From: CBDVBE01 sp964543525
Lineage (GTDB): Bacteria > Fibrobacterota > Chitinivibrionia > Chitinivibrionales > JANQEN01
Direction of reading: 5' to 3'
Assembly: GCA_964543525.1 (NCBI GenBank)
Contig: CAZIYW010000061.1
Span: 1 to 30,979, forward strand
DNA length: 30,979 bases
Shown here: positions 7,441 to 15,459 of the stretch, in pieces
Numbering within the stretch: position 1 is the first letter of the stretch
Layout: every line of letters begins with the position of its first letter
Notes under the pieces: generated by a model
The model's input: only the letters and a program-made list of their open reading frames with translations
What the model was told of the DNA's origin: nothing
Database searches by the model: none
Program-made: the position numbers and the translations under genes

Positions 7441-8337
7441 ATGATGAAATCGAAAAAAACAATCACAAAAAGCGTTATCATACTTTTCGTACTTGCTCTG
7501 CTCACTGCTGTCCCGGCAAATACCGACAACCGTTTTGATTATTCAAAGTACCCGGCGCTCTTTTATCGTTCAATTGATATATACGGTAATGTAAACTACC
7601 GCTACCTGACGAAGTACCGCAGCGAACTTGATGCTTTTACCAGTGACCTGAAGAATCTTGACCGGACAAGATATGAAACCTGGGATACAAAGGAGAAGCT
7701 GGCTTTCTGGATTAACATCTACAATGCATTAACCATTAAACTGGTGGTTGACAATTATCCCATCGACGGGGCCCTGTTCAAAGCGATACTCTATCCGCGC
7801 AACAGCATTAAACAGATTTCCGGTGCTTTTGATAAAAGGACATTTACCGTAATGGGACAGCCTATGACCCTGGATTATATCCGTGATTCCATAATCCGTA
7901 AAAAGTTCGCGGATCCGCGTGTTCATGTCGCTCTGGTATCCGGTGCGGAAGGATGCCCCCGTCTGCCGGGTATCCCGTATGAAGGGGAGACACTGGACAT
8001 GTGGTTTACTTTCCAGACACGGCATATACTTAAAGACCCGATGATGTTCAGAACGGATCGGAACAAAGGTGTGGTATATCTCAGTGAGCTGTTTGACTGG
8101 TATGGTCAGGATTTTATCACTGAATACGATACAGTCGCGGAAGGGCTTTCTGAATTTGAAGCGAAAGAAAGAGCCGTAATTAACTATCTGTCAAAACATA
8201 TACAGAATAACGCTGACAGAGAATACCTACTGTCCGGCAATTACAGGTTAGAATATATCGACTTTGACTGGTCATTGAACGACAAAAAGAAAGTGCCGTT
8301 GCCGTCTGAGGTGGAATCGACTGAACTGGCCAGTTAA
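7441..8337 (+). CDS. Exported DUF547 domain protein
   Basis: This 298-residue protein begins with a signal peptide or anchor (MMKSKKTITKSVIILFVLAL) and then shows the hallmark segments of DUF547: YGNVNYRYL, KLAFWINIYNALTIKLV and the cysteine-containing VHVALVSGAEGCPRLP. The domain's biochemical role is unknown; the Cys/His pattern recalls thiol-peptidase folds. An excellent ribosome binding site (AAAGGAGGTGGGT) points to this ATG rather than the one 12 codons earlier. It lies 38 bp downstream of degP and is probably co-transcribed, which suggests an envelope function. Confidence 0.88.
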   Translation: MMKSKKTITKSVIILFVLALLTAVPANTDNRFDYSKYPALFYRSIDIYGNVNYRYLTKYRSELDAFTSDLKNLDRTRYETWDTKEKLAFWINIYNALTIKLVVDNYPIDGALFKAILYPRNSIKQISGAFDKRTFTVMGQPMTLDYIRDSIIRKKFADPRVHVALVSGAEGCPRLPGIPYEGETLDMWFTFQTRHILKDPMMFRTDRNKGVVYLSELFDWYGQDFITEYDTVAEGLSEFEAKERAVINYLSKHIQNNADREYLLSGNYRLEYIDFDWSLNDKKKVPLPSEVESTELAS

Positions 8338-8364
8338 TAACCGGTATCGGCAAATAAAACGGAG

Positions 8365-8395
8365 GAGGGGCAGCGGAGATTATTCGCTTCCCCTC
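8365..8395 (+). terminator. Hairpin after the degP-DUF547 genes
   Basis: GAGGGGCAGCG (8365-8375) and CGCTTCCCCTC (8385-8395) pair with one mismatch around a 9-nt loop, 27 bp beyond the DUF547 stop. The following sequence is not a clear T-tract, so termination efficiency is uncertain. Confidence 0.5.
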
Positions 8396-8519
8396 ACCGC
8401 GTTCCGTAAAAAATTAGAGGAATGGTGTTTTCTTAGAAGCACCAATTAAAAAAAACTTATACAATTTCCAATGCGGGTATTTATATTGAAAATTGACAAA
8501 TATTTTTAAAGGAGGTTGT

Positions 8520-8804
8520 ATGCTCGAATTGCTGAAAAAATCATTCTTTGCTTCCGTCGGCATGGCATATCTTACCAAAGAAAAAGCTGAGGAACTGGGG
8601 AAAAAGTTCGTTGAAGAAGCCGACCTTAAGGAAGAAGAGGGTAAAAAATTCATTGATGACTTATTAAAAAAATCGGAAGACGCCCGTGCCTCATTCGAAA
8701 AAGCGGTCAATGAAAAGGTGGAATTTATATTAACCAAACTTGCCATTCCAACCAGGAAGGAATTTGAAGAACTAAAAGAACAGGTTTCAAGACTGGAAAA
8801 ATAA
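8520..8804 (+). CDS. Phasin-like coiled-coil protein
   Basis: This 94-residue, highly charged protein is predicted almost entirely helical, with a coiled-coil C-terminus (KEFEELKEQVSRLEK). The opening MLELLKKSFFASVGMAYLTKEKAEELGKK... and the mid-section resemble the PhaI/PhaF-type phasin family (COG3937), which coat polyhydroxyalkanoate granules or act as regulators. No polyester synthase gene is in the window. TAAAGGAGGTT precedes the chosen ATG; an earlier in-frame ATG overlaps that site. The UbiB-like gene starts 21 bp after the stop, so the pair is probably one operon. Small phasin-like genes next to ABC1/UbiB kinases are a recurring arrangement (recollection). Confidence 0.75.
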   Translation: MLELLKKSFFASVGMAYLTKEKAEELGKKFVEEADLKEEEGKKFIDDLLKKSEDARASFEKAVNEKVEFILTKLAIPTRKEFEELKEQVSRLEK

Positions 8805-8825
8805 CACGCAACCCGTTACGACGCT

Positions 8826-10508
8826 ATGGAAGATACCATTCGGAAAAAACGCCGCGGTTCGCTGCATCTGGGACGGTTCGGGGAAATACTCGCCGTTCTT
8901 ATAAAATTCGGTTTTGACGATATTGTCTCCAATCTCAATATTGACAAATACACATCACTGACCCGGAAATTCATCCCGGCAAAACACATCACTAAAAAGA
9001 TCTCCCGGTGGGAGCGGGTGCGACTGGTCCTGGAAGAGCTCGGGCCGACCTTTGTGAAATTCGGTCAGTTTATGAGCAGCCGTCCCGATTTACTCCCCGC
9101 TCTGCTCATTCAGGAGCTGGAAAAGCTTCAGGATGAGGTGAATCCCTTTCCCACGAAAGAGGCACAGAAGATTCTTGAAGAAGATCTGGGCAAACCGCTT
9201 GTGGAAATTACAGCATCATTTTCCGAAGAACCCATAGCCTCTGCCTCAATTGCACAGGTGTATAAAGCCCGGTTAAAAAATGGCGACGAGGTGGCTTTTA
9301 AAGTGCAGCGTCCCCGGATAAAACAGACGGTTGCCACGGATATAGACATCCTGTATCAACTGGCGGACCTTGCCGAAAAGAGATTTGAACGGGCGCGATC
9401 CCTGCGGGTCACCCGTATCGTTGAGGATTTCGAGCGTATTATTGGGAAAGAGCTGGACTTTACAGTCGAAGCTTCGCATATTGAGCGGTTCAGAAAAGAT
9501 TTCCAAAACGATACACGATTGTATATCCCCGCGGTATATCGTGAGCTTACGACAAAACGGGTACTGACCACCGAATTTATTCACGGTATTAAGGTGTCGG
9601 ATATAACCGCTCTGAAAAACGCTGATATTGACATAAAAGAAATAGCCGCTCGCGGCGCCGGACTGATGCTGTCCCAGATCTTTAATCACGGCTTCTTTCA
9701 CGCCGATCCCCATCCAGGCAACCTCCTGGTGCGTAATGACGGCTCCCTCTGTTTTCTCGATTTCGGCGCTATAGGTATACTCCCGCCCAGTTTCCGCTAT
9801 CAGCTCAGTATCATCCTCTTCGGGTTTGTCAGAAAAGATTCGCAGAAAGTAGTGCGTACGCTGACGCAGTTAACCTATTCGCGGATTAAACATCTCGAGC
9901 AGCTTGAATACGATGTCACGGAATTTATTGAAGAGTATGCCCAGACCTCACTGCAGGAGATTAACCTCGGGGCGGTTCTGCGACATTTCACCACTATTAT
10001 TATCAACCACGACATCAAAATCGTTCCCGGCTTTTATCTGCTTCTGCGAACGCTTATTACTGTGGAAAACGTAGGTTCAAAACTTGATCCGGAGTTTAAT
10101 CTGGCGGAACACCTTGCACCGTATGTAAAGAAACTGATCCGGCAGAACTCCCGCATGCGGCATCTTAGTTTTGACCTGTACTTTGCCATGCTGGACCTTG
10201 CATCAATACTGAAAGATCTGCCTTTCGAACTGAAAGATGCCATGCGCCTTGTGAAAACCGGCGATCTGCGCATTCAATTTGAACATCACGGACTGGAGCC
10301 GATGATCTCAAAACACGATCAACTGGTGAACCGATTGGTTTTTGCACTCGTTCTGGCATCGCTTATAATCGGTTCCTCCATTGTAATACACTCTGGTATC
10401 CCACCGTTGATATTCGGGATGCCATCTATAGGTATCGTTGGATTTCTGCTTGCCGGGTTGATAGGATTCGGCCTGCTTTTTTCCATTCTCCATAAACGAA
10501 AATTGTAA
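8826..10508 (+). CDS. UbiB/ABC1/AarF family atypical protein kinase-like ATPase
   Basis: This 560-residue membrane-associated member of the ABC1/ADCK/UbiB family has all signature parts: the KxGQ motif (KFGQ, 78-81) in the N-terminal extension, the alanine-rich loop that replaces the glycine-rich loop (ASASIAQVY, 138-146), the nucleotide lysine in VAFKVQRP, ELDFTVEA, the catalytic FHADPHPGNLLV and the metal-binding FLDFGAIG. Two transmembrane helices end the protein (about 506-530 and 535-555). The family supports quinone and isoprenoid lipid metabolism through ATPase rather than classic kinase activity. No recognisable Shine-Dalgarno precedes the ATG, so translation may depend on the phasin-like gene just upstream. 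Confidence 0.93.
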   Translation: MEDTIRKKRRGSLHLGRFGEILAVLIKFGFDDIVSNLNIDKYTSLTRKFIPAKHITKKISRWERVRLVLEELGPTFVKFGQFMSSRPDLLPALLIQELEKLQDEVNPFPTKEAQKILEEDLGKPLVEITASFSEEPIASASIAQVYKARLKNGDEVAFKVQRPRIKQTVATDIDILYQLADLAEKRFERARSLRVTRIVEDFERIIGKELDFTVEASHIERFRKDFQNDTRLYIPAVYRELTTKRVLTTEFIHGIKVSDITALKNADIDIKEIAARGAGLMLSQIFNHGFFHADPHPGNLLVRNDGSLCFLDFGAIGILPPSFRYQLSIILFGFVRKDSQKVVRTLTQLTYSRIKHLEQLEYDVTEFIEEYAQTSLQEINLGAVLRHFTTIIINHDIKIVPGFYLLLRTLITVENVGSKLDPEFNLAEHLAPYVKKLIRQNSRMRHLSFDLYFAMLDLASILKDLPFELKDAMRLVKTGDLRIQFEHHGLEPMISKHDQLVNRLVFALVLASLIIGSSIVIHSGIPPLIFGMPSIGIVGFLLAGLIGFGLLFSILHKRKL

Positions 10509-10523
10509 GAAAGGAGGAAATGC

Positions 10524-10646
10524 ATGTCTTCCGCACCGCTGGTTGTCGGTATATCCTGGTTGACCTTCATCCTTTTTATCGGCCTGATTATCATGATGAG
10601 CTATTTGGTGAACGGCACCGTCAACGGGAATCCTGAAACCGCCTAG
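10524..10646 (+). CDS. 40-residue single-pass membrane protein
   Basis: The frame encodes MSSAPLVVGISWLTFILFIG followed by a second hydrophobic stretch and the tail VNGTVNGNPETA. It has one long transmembrane segment (about residues 6-31). AAGGAGG lies 6-7 nt before the nearby ATGs; this frame is chosen because the alternative ATG four bases upstream yields a non-hydrophobic peptide. It begins 15 bp after the UbiB-like gene and could be an accessory subunit of it. The family is not recognised. Confidence 0.6.
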   Translation: MSSAPLVVGISWLTFILFIGLIIMMSYLVNGTVNGNPETA

Positions 10647-10740
10647 TAGTGCACAGGTAAATACAAAAAACGGATTCGTCGATTTTCACGAAGGAAGCAC
10701 GTAGCCGGGAAAGTATTAAAGAATTTTGGATTTTTTCATT

Positions 10741-11673
10741 ATGAATTTTCTTGAGTTAAAAACCGTTTCAAAGTCATACCGGAACCATTTCTGGAGCAGG
10801 GCCGTTCCTGCGCTTCAGGACCTCTCTTTTGTCGTTCCGCAGAAGGGTATCACCGGATTTGTCGGCCCAAACGGCGCAGGAAAAACCACGAGTATTAAAA
10901 TTCTGCTGGGTCTACTTACTCCGACAGCGGGCTCAGCATATATCAGAGGCGTTCCGTCGCACCTGCCCGAGGCGCGGCGCAATGTCGCCTATGTCTCTGA
11001 GCAGCCCTATTTCTACCACCACCTTACCGCACGGGAATCACTCACATTCGCGTACCGGCTCAACAGGTACCCGCCCGACAAATTGACCGCGGAAATCGAC
11101 CGGGTATTACAAACGGTACAGCTTACCGCAATAGGCGACAAAAAGATTCACACCCTGTCGAAGGGCATGCAGCAGCGGCTTAATATGGCACATGCTCTTC
11201 TGGGCAATCCTTCAATCTATATCCTTGACGAACCAATGAGCGGCCTTGACCCGCTGGGAAGGCGACTGTTCCGCGACCTGTTCCTCGACCTCGCCGCAAA
11301 AGACAAATGTCTCTTTTTCAGCACCCATATTATCGAAGATATCGAACGTTTGTGTAAATATGTTATCGCTCTTGATAAGGGCGCCATGGTATATGCCGGC
11401 TCTCTGGACGAATTACTTGCCCGTAATACAGCCGGCGCTGAGATCCATGTCGATGCGATACCCGAAAATATTATCGGCCGACTTCACGAGCGGGGATATA
11501 CGGTTACCACAGTCGATCCAGACAACCGGATAATCCATGTTCCAACCGATAAAGAGGCGCAGGTATGCCAGAAACTTCTCTATGAACACAATATTTTTCC
11601 AAAGACTATTAGCCGACGGACGGCTTCCCTTGAGTCAATACTCTATAAAAGCGCGGAGGTACGGCGCCCATGA
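10741..11673 (+). CDS. ABC transporter ATP-binding protein
   Basis: This 310-residue nucleotide-binding subunit carries Walker A (GPNGAGKTT, 42-50), the Q-loop region (SEQPYFYHHLT), the signature LSKGMQQRL (139-147), Walker B (IYILDEPMSGLDP, about 159-171) and the switch histidine (FFSTHII). The C-terminal 80 residues (after YAGSLDELLA) match the extension seen in ABC-2-type exporters. A TTG five codons upstream is possible, but no strong ribosome binding site supports either start. The last codons overlap the permease start by 4 bp (ATGA), so the two are translationally coupled. Confidence 0.93.
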   Translation: MNFLELKTVSKSYRNHFWSRAVPALQDLSFVVPQKGITGFVGPNGAGKTTSIKILLGLLTPTAGSAYIRGVPSHLPEARRNVAYVSEQPYFYHHLTARESLTFAYRLNRYPPDKLTAEIDRVLQTVQLTAIGDKKIHTLSKGMQQRLNMAHALLGNPSIYILDEPMSGLDPLGRRLFRDLFLDLAAKDKCLFFSTHIIEDIERLCKYVIALDKGAMVYAGSLDELLARNTAGAEIHVDAIPENIIGRLHERGYTVTTVDPDNRIIHVPTDKEAQVCQKLLYEHNIFPKTISRRTASLESILYKSAEVRRP

Positions 11674-12434
11674 AATCAATAGCGCTCATTGCACTGAACA
11701 CATTCCGGGAAACTATCAGAAACAAAATCCTGTATAATATCCTGCTCTTTGCCGGTATTATTATCGTCCTCTCTACCTCGTTCGGAGAATGGTCGGTGTT
11801 TGCCAGAGTTCAGGTGATGCAGGATTTCGGTCTGGCCACTATGTCCGTGAGCGGCCTGCTCCTGGCCGTATTTATCGGCGTGGCCATGCTCGGTAAAGAG
11901 GTGACCAGTAAAACCGTCTACATGATGGCTGCAAAGCCGGTTATGCGCGGCTCGATTATTATCGGCAAATATGCAGGCCTCTGTATAACCCTGTGCCTTA
12001 ACTTTCTGCTTATGTCGCTCTTTTTCTTCGGCGCACTCCTGTTCATCGGCAGCACCGTTAACCTCAAGCTTGTTGCCGCGGTCCTGCTTACCATGGTCGA
12101 AATGGGAGTTATCGTATCCGTGGCGCTGTTATTCTCGACTATCACCAATCCCACACTCTCCGCCATATTCACCATAGGCTTCTATATCGCCGGCCATTTC
12201 AACGACCTGGTCGGTATCGAAACCCTGGAAGGATCAAAGAGACTCCTGAAACCGGTATTACAGGTTCTCTACTACCTTTTGCCCAACCTCGAACACTTTA
12301 ATATACGGACACCGGTTGTCTACGATTTACCGCTTACCGGTGATTATATTTTATTTGCCGTCCTGTACGGATTACTCTATATCACCCTATTTATGTCTAT
12401 ATCCTGCGCACTCTTTGCACGGAAGGATCTGTAG
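11670..12434 (+). CDS. ABC-2 type transporter permease
   Basis: This 254-residue integral membrane protein has about six transmembrane helices (near 21-40, 60-78, 103-127, 135-157, 160-180 and 228-248). It has the layout of single-domain ABC-2 permeases: an N-terminal RNKILY segment before the first helix and the GKEVTSKTVYMMAAKPVMR loop typical of the family. It overlaps the ATPase gene by 4 bp and is followed 1 bp later by the repeat protein, so the three form an exporter operon. The substrate cannot be predicted. Confidence 0.9.
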   Translation: MKSIALIALNTFRETIRNKILYNILLFAGIIIVLSTSFGEWSVFARVQVMQDFGLATMSVSGLLLAVFIGVAMLGKEVTSKTVYMMAAKPVMRGSIIIGKYAGLCITLCLNFLLMSLFFFGALLFIGSTVNLKLVAAVLLTMVEMGVIVSVALLFSTITNPTLSAIFTIGFYIAGHFNDLVGIETLEGSKRLLKPVLQVLYYLLPNLEHFNIRTPVVYDLPLTGDYILFAVLYGLLYITLFMSISCALFARKDL

Positions 12435-12435
12435 G

Positions 12436-13113
12436 ATGAAACGGAAATTACCGGTACTGTTTTTAATACTTATCTGTTGCATAGTGTATATCTCGATATT
12501 TGCTACCCAGCAGAAACTTACCGGTATAAAAAACGAGGAGTGGTTTACGGAGCGAATGACCTATCTGCCGAAGACAAATACCCTTAAGCCCTACCTGTTG
12601 GGATTTTCAACCACCTATGCCAACTACCTGTGGATAAGGACCCTTCTCTATTTCGGTGAGCACAGCGATACGGACAAGGACTATACCTGGCTGGTCACCA
12701 TGGTCGATATGGTCACCCGGCTCAACCCCTATTTCTATCCGGCCTATGAATTCGCGGGTGTCATGCTGCCGTCATTCTCAAACGATGCTGATGCAGCCCG
12801 TATTATTCTCAACCGGGGTATCTCCTATCTGGGGAATAAAAAGAGCATTCTGCCCTTTTACCTCGGCTGGCTCTATTATGACAAATATCAAGATTATGAG
12901 CAGGCAGCACAGTACCTTGCCCTGGCTGCGCATAATAAAAATGCCCCGCCCTTTTACACCGCACTGGCTGCCTCTTTTTATGCCAATGCCGGTAAAAAAG
13001 ATTATGCACTGGAATTTCTCTATACCGCATTTTACTCATCGGAAAATCCTGCAGTGAAAAAAACGATTAAAGATAAGATTGCAGAGCTGGGAGGGAAGGC
13101 ACCAGGAGAGTAG
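12436..13113 (+). CDS. Membrane-anchored TPR-like protein of the ABC operon
   Basis: This 225-residue protein has an N-terminal transmembrane segment (residues 5-23) and a helical-repeat body; YYDKYQDYEQAAQYLALAA and NAGKKDYALEFLYTAF resemble TPR units. The start is the ATG preceded by GGATCTGTAGG, 1 bp after the permease stop. Such proteins in ABC-2 operons probably act as periplasmic or membrane-associated partners of the exporter. That role is inferred from position. Confidence 0.8.
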   Translation: MKRKLPVLFLILICCIVYISIFATQQKLTGIKNEEWFTERMTYLPKTNTLKPYLLGFSTTYANYLWIRTLLYFGEHSDTDKDYTWLVTMVDMVTRLNPYFYPAYEFAGVMLPSFSNDADAARIILNRGISYLGNKKSILPFYLGWLYYDKYQDYEQAAQYLALAAHNKNAPPFYTALAASFYANAGKKDYALEFLYTAFYSSENPAVKKTIKDKIAELGGKAPGE

Positions 13114-13325
13114 GACTCCCGATTACATCGTGACTGTAAATAATATCGTTTAATAATTTTAAACTATATTTAAACAACAGTCCCTTTTTATAACCTTTCG
13201 GAGATGTTGTATACTATGAGCACATCTATCTGTATCCGTTCCTTTAACCCATCTTTTTTCTTCTTTTATCCTGAACGATATTTTATCCGCAGATTATTAA
13301 GCCCCGGATTATTGAGGAGGTAGTA

Positions 13326-13637
13326 ATGCGAAGCGTACGATTCAGGAGTAAAATAGAGATAGCATCTAATTTATCGCAATAAAAGCGGAGCGGGTTATCG
13401 GTATCGGAGTACTGTAATCAACACAGCATACCGGTATCGACCTTTTCCAATTGGCAGAAGCAGTGTAACAGCAGGAATAAAGAGTTTTCAAAGCCTTCGT
13501 TCGCCCACATTACTCTGTCAGGGCAGGGTTCACTGCACTATGAGATAGCGCGTGGCGATATAACGTTAAGGGTACCGGCAGGAGTTGTGCAGGAAACATT
13601 GCGTAGCATAGTAACCGTTTTGCATCAGCTGTCTTGA
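13326..13637 (+). pseudogene. IS66 TnpA (orfA) with one stop codon
   Basis: Read from ATG at 13326, the frame encodes MRSVRFRSKIEIASNLSQ, then TAA (13380-13382), then KRSGLSVSEYCNQHSIPVST and continues to a stop at 13635. After the stop, the helix-turn-helix region (SVSEYCNQHSIPVSTFSNWQ) and the C-terminal RVPAGVVQETL segment match TnpA of IS66-family elements. A single nonsense codon has broken the gene, and an AGGAGG ribosome binding site still stands before its start. The stop overlaps the TnpB start, as in intact IS66 elements. Confidence 0.8.
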
Positions 13638-13840
13638 TCATGCTTACGATTCCTGATTCACTGGAGATATATGTCTGTCTTCACCCTGTGGATATGCGGA
13701 AGTCATTTGACACTATTTCAGCGATAGTCAGCGGTATTATCCGCAAGGATCCGTTATCTGGTCATTTGTTTGTGTTTATTAACAAGAGCCGTAGTAAGAT
13801 CAAGATACTGTTCTGGGATCGTACCGGTTATTTCCAGTGA
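13634..13840 (+). pseudogene. IS66 TnpB (orfB), truncated
   Basis: The 68-codon frame (TTG or the ATG two codons later) reads LEIYVCLHPVDMRKSFDTIS and KDPLSGHLFVFINKSRSKIK, then ILFWDRTGYFQ. These are the hallmark segments of IS66 TnpB, whose normal length is about 115 residues. It is cut off after GYFQ. Confidence 0.85.
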
Positions 13841-14060
13841 GAGGTGGAAACGCAGGAAAGGGCATGGCCGCAACGCTATTCCTGATGACATTTATACTGA
13901 AGAGATTACCCCGGAGCCTTCTGATGATGACGGAATGACCGCGGTCTCCGCGTGTGCCATTGTTGCGCACAGGAGGAGACACAAGGCAATCGGAATGACG
14001 GGAAGACGCATATATCGCTCCTTGGATGAAGTCGGGAATTTGTTGTACCTCTGTAAATGA
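13838..14060 (+). pseudogene. IS66 TnpC fragment joined to TnpB remnant
   Basis: Directly after the TnpB remnant, in another frame, lies RWKRRKGHGRNAIPDDIYTE followed by EITPEPSDDD, which matches the segment before the zinc-binding cysteines of IS66 TnpC. The TnpB C-terminus and TnpC N-terminus are absent, so a deletion fused the two. In a further frame a short CHCC motif suggests a frameshifted continuation. The transposase catalytic domain is missing. Confidence 0.65.
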
Positions 14061-14465
14061 AGATAGAAGCAGGGACTGCGGATATCTGAAATCTTCTCAG
14101 TGCCGACTATATGCTGTTTTTATCCCTTCGGTTTATCAGTGCAACGCGGGTTTGTCATATGCGTCTGGTTAATTGTGAAGAGGGCACTGTTCTCAGTGCT
14201 GCACGAATTAAATTGTAAAGAGATACATGAGCGCGTTTGATCGGGCGCAGGTAACGCCGGTAGAATACCGGTGAATACTGTTTGTCAATATTACTCCGTA
14301 ACAGTAAATCCGTTGGGGGTAATAATGACGATTATTCCTTAATACTTCGTTCCGTACGCCCTGTTTATTGCCCTGCACATTTTTTCATGAAAAGTTACAT
14401 TCGGCACCAAGAAAGACTGTATATTTTTAGGAAGCATTGTATGGTTCCACATCCGGGGAATAGTA
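14061..14465. other. Intergenic region after the IS66 remnant
   Basis: About 405 bp with no convincing gene. It may contain the eroded remainder of the IS66 element, but no IS end or target duplication could be identified. Confidence 0.4.
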
Positions 14466-15221
14466 ATGGATTATACAAACACCCCTCTTGTCATTGGCGC
14501 AACCGGCGGACTGGGTACTGCCGTTATTACCCGGATCTGTCAGCAGGTCGGTTATTATATGGGGTACAATTTTAACAGATTCCTCGATGCCCGTGATTTT
14601 TTCCCTTTTTACGACAAATGGGTGCATACCATGTTGTCCGGCACCGGTACTCCTGTTGATGAAAACCAGAATAAAATGATGTTCCAGGATTTTCTGGCCT
14701 GTATTCAGAGACATAAACGGGCTTTGCCGAATCCTGCGACACCCTGGGGATGGAAAAATGCCCGGAGTATGTATCTGGTGCCCTTTTTCCATGCACTCTA
14801 TCCGGACATGAAATTTATTCACCTTGTGCGTGACGGCCGCGACGTTGCCTTTCTCAAGGACCCGAAACAGCTTCTTTATCATACCCGCTCATTCTTCGGC
14901 GAACAGTATGATTCTCTGCTGATTCCCTATCGGTTGATGCTTCTCTGGAAAGCAACCAATCTGACTATTGCCGCCTATTGCGAGGCGAATATGAAAGGCA
15001 ATTATCTGCGTATTCGTTATGAAGATCTGTGCGAGAATCCCGTGGGTATTATCAAACGCCTGCTGCGATTTCTGCAAATTCAGCACACTGATCCCGCACA
15101 GCTTGCAGTGTATGTCAAGCGGCCGGATTTTATGGGCCGGTGGCATGTCTTTCCTGTTGATCTGGTGGAAAATGTGGTAGAGCTGGGGAGAGACGGGCTG
15201 GTGAAGTTCGGGTATATATAA
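14466..15221 (+). CDS. Sulfotransferase family protein
   Basis: This 251-residue protein has the PAPS-binding elements of sulfotransferases: an N-terminal loop (VIGATGGLGTAV, residues 9-20) in the place of the 5'-phosphosulfate loop, and the 3'-phosphate motif FIHLVRDGRDVAF (117-129), followed by YLRIRYEDLCENP. The loop lacks the usual serine/threonine-rich SGTT pattern, so it is a divergent member. It would transfer a sulfate group from PAPS to an unknown acceptor, perhaps a cell-surface glycan or lipid. The ATG has only a weak GGGGA site. The next gene, with a CBM9-like domain, lies 238 bp downstream on the same strand. Confidence 0.83.
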   Translation: MDYTNTPLVIGATGGLGTAVITRICQQVGYYMGYNFNRFLDARDFFPFYDKWVHTMLSGTGTPVDENQNKMMFQDFLACIQRHKRALPNPATPWGWKNARSMYLVPFFHALYPDMKFIHLVRDGRDVAFLKDPKQLLYHTRSFFGEQYDSLLIPYRLMLLWKATNLTIAAYCEANMKGNYLRIRYEDLCENPVGIIKRLLRFLQIQHTDPAQLAVYVKRPDFMGRWHVFPVDLVENVVELGRDGLVKFGYI

Positions 15222-15265
15222 CTGTTTTGTTCCTGGTAAATATAGACGATTTTCTTCATCCTTAT

Positions 15266-15330
15266 CTTCTTCCTCGTCCATCGTCCTCGGAAATTAACCT
15301 GTTTTAAGCAATTCGAGGACGAGGAAGAAG
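15266..15330. repeat. Inverted repeat between the sulfotransferase and CBM9-like genes
   Basis: CTTCTTCCTCGTCC (15266-15279) and GGACGAGGAAGAAG (15317-15330) are perfect 14-bp inverted copies separated by 37 bp. No T-tract follows on the plus strand. It could be an RNA hairpin at the 3' end of the sulfotransferase message or a dimeric protein-binding site. Confidence 0.5.
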
Positions 15331-15459
15331 GCAAAATGCCGGTTCGAATGCGATGAAAGAGAATGGTATTGATTTGCACTGCCGGGGAAGAGGACGATCA
15401 GAAATGTTTATATCTAACAGGAACTTAATACATTATCAGCAGCGCCCCTTTCAATTATT

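Noticed and set aside
6476..7462. 328-codon minus-strand frame opposite degP
   Set aside because: It is a long shadow frame created by the codon usage of the DegP gene, with no start signal and no recognisable domain.
13925..14000. Third copy of the dispersed repeat, suggested by two GGAATGAC segments
   Set aside because: The two segments are in direct rather than inverted orientation and the interior does not match copies A or B well enough.
15330..15350. tRNA-like GGTTCGAAT motif
   Set aside because: No cloverleaf arms could be built around it.
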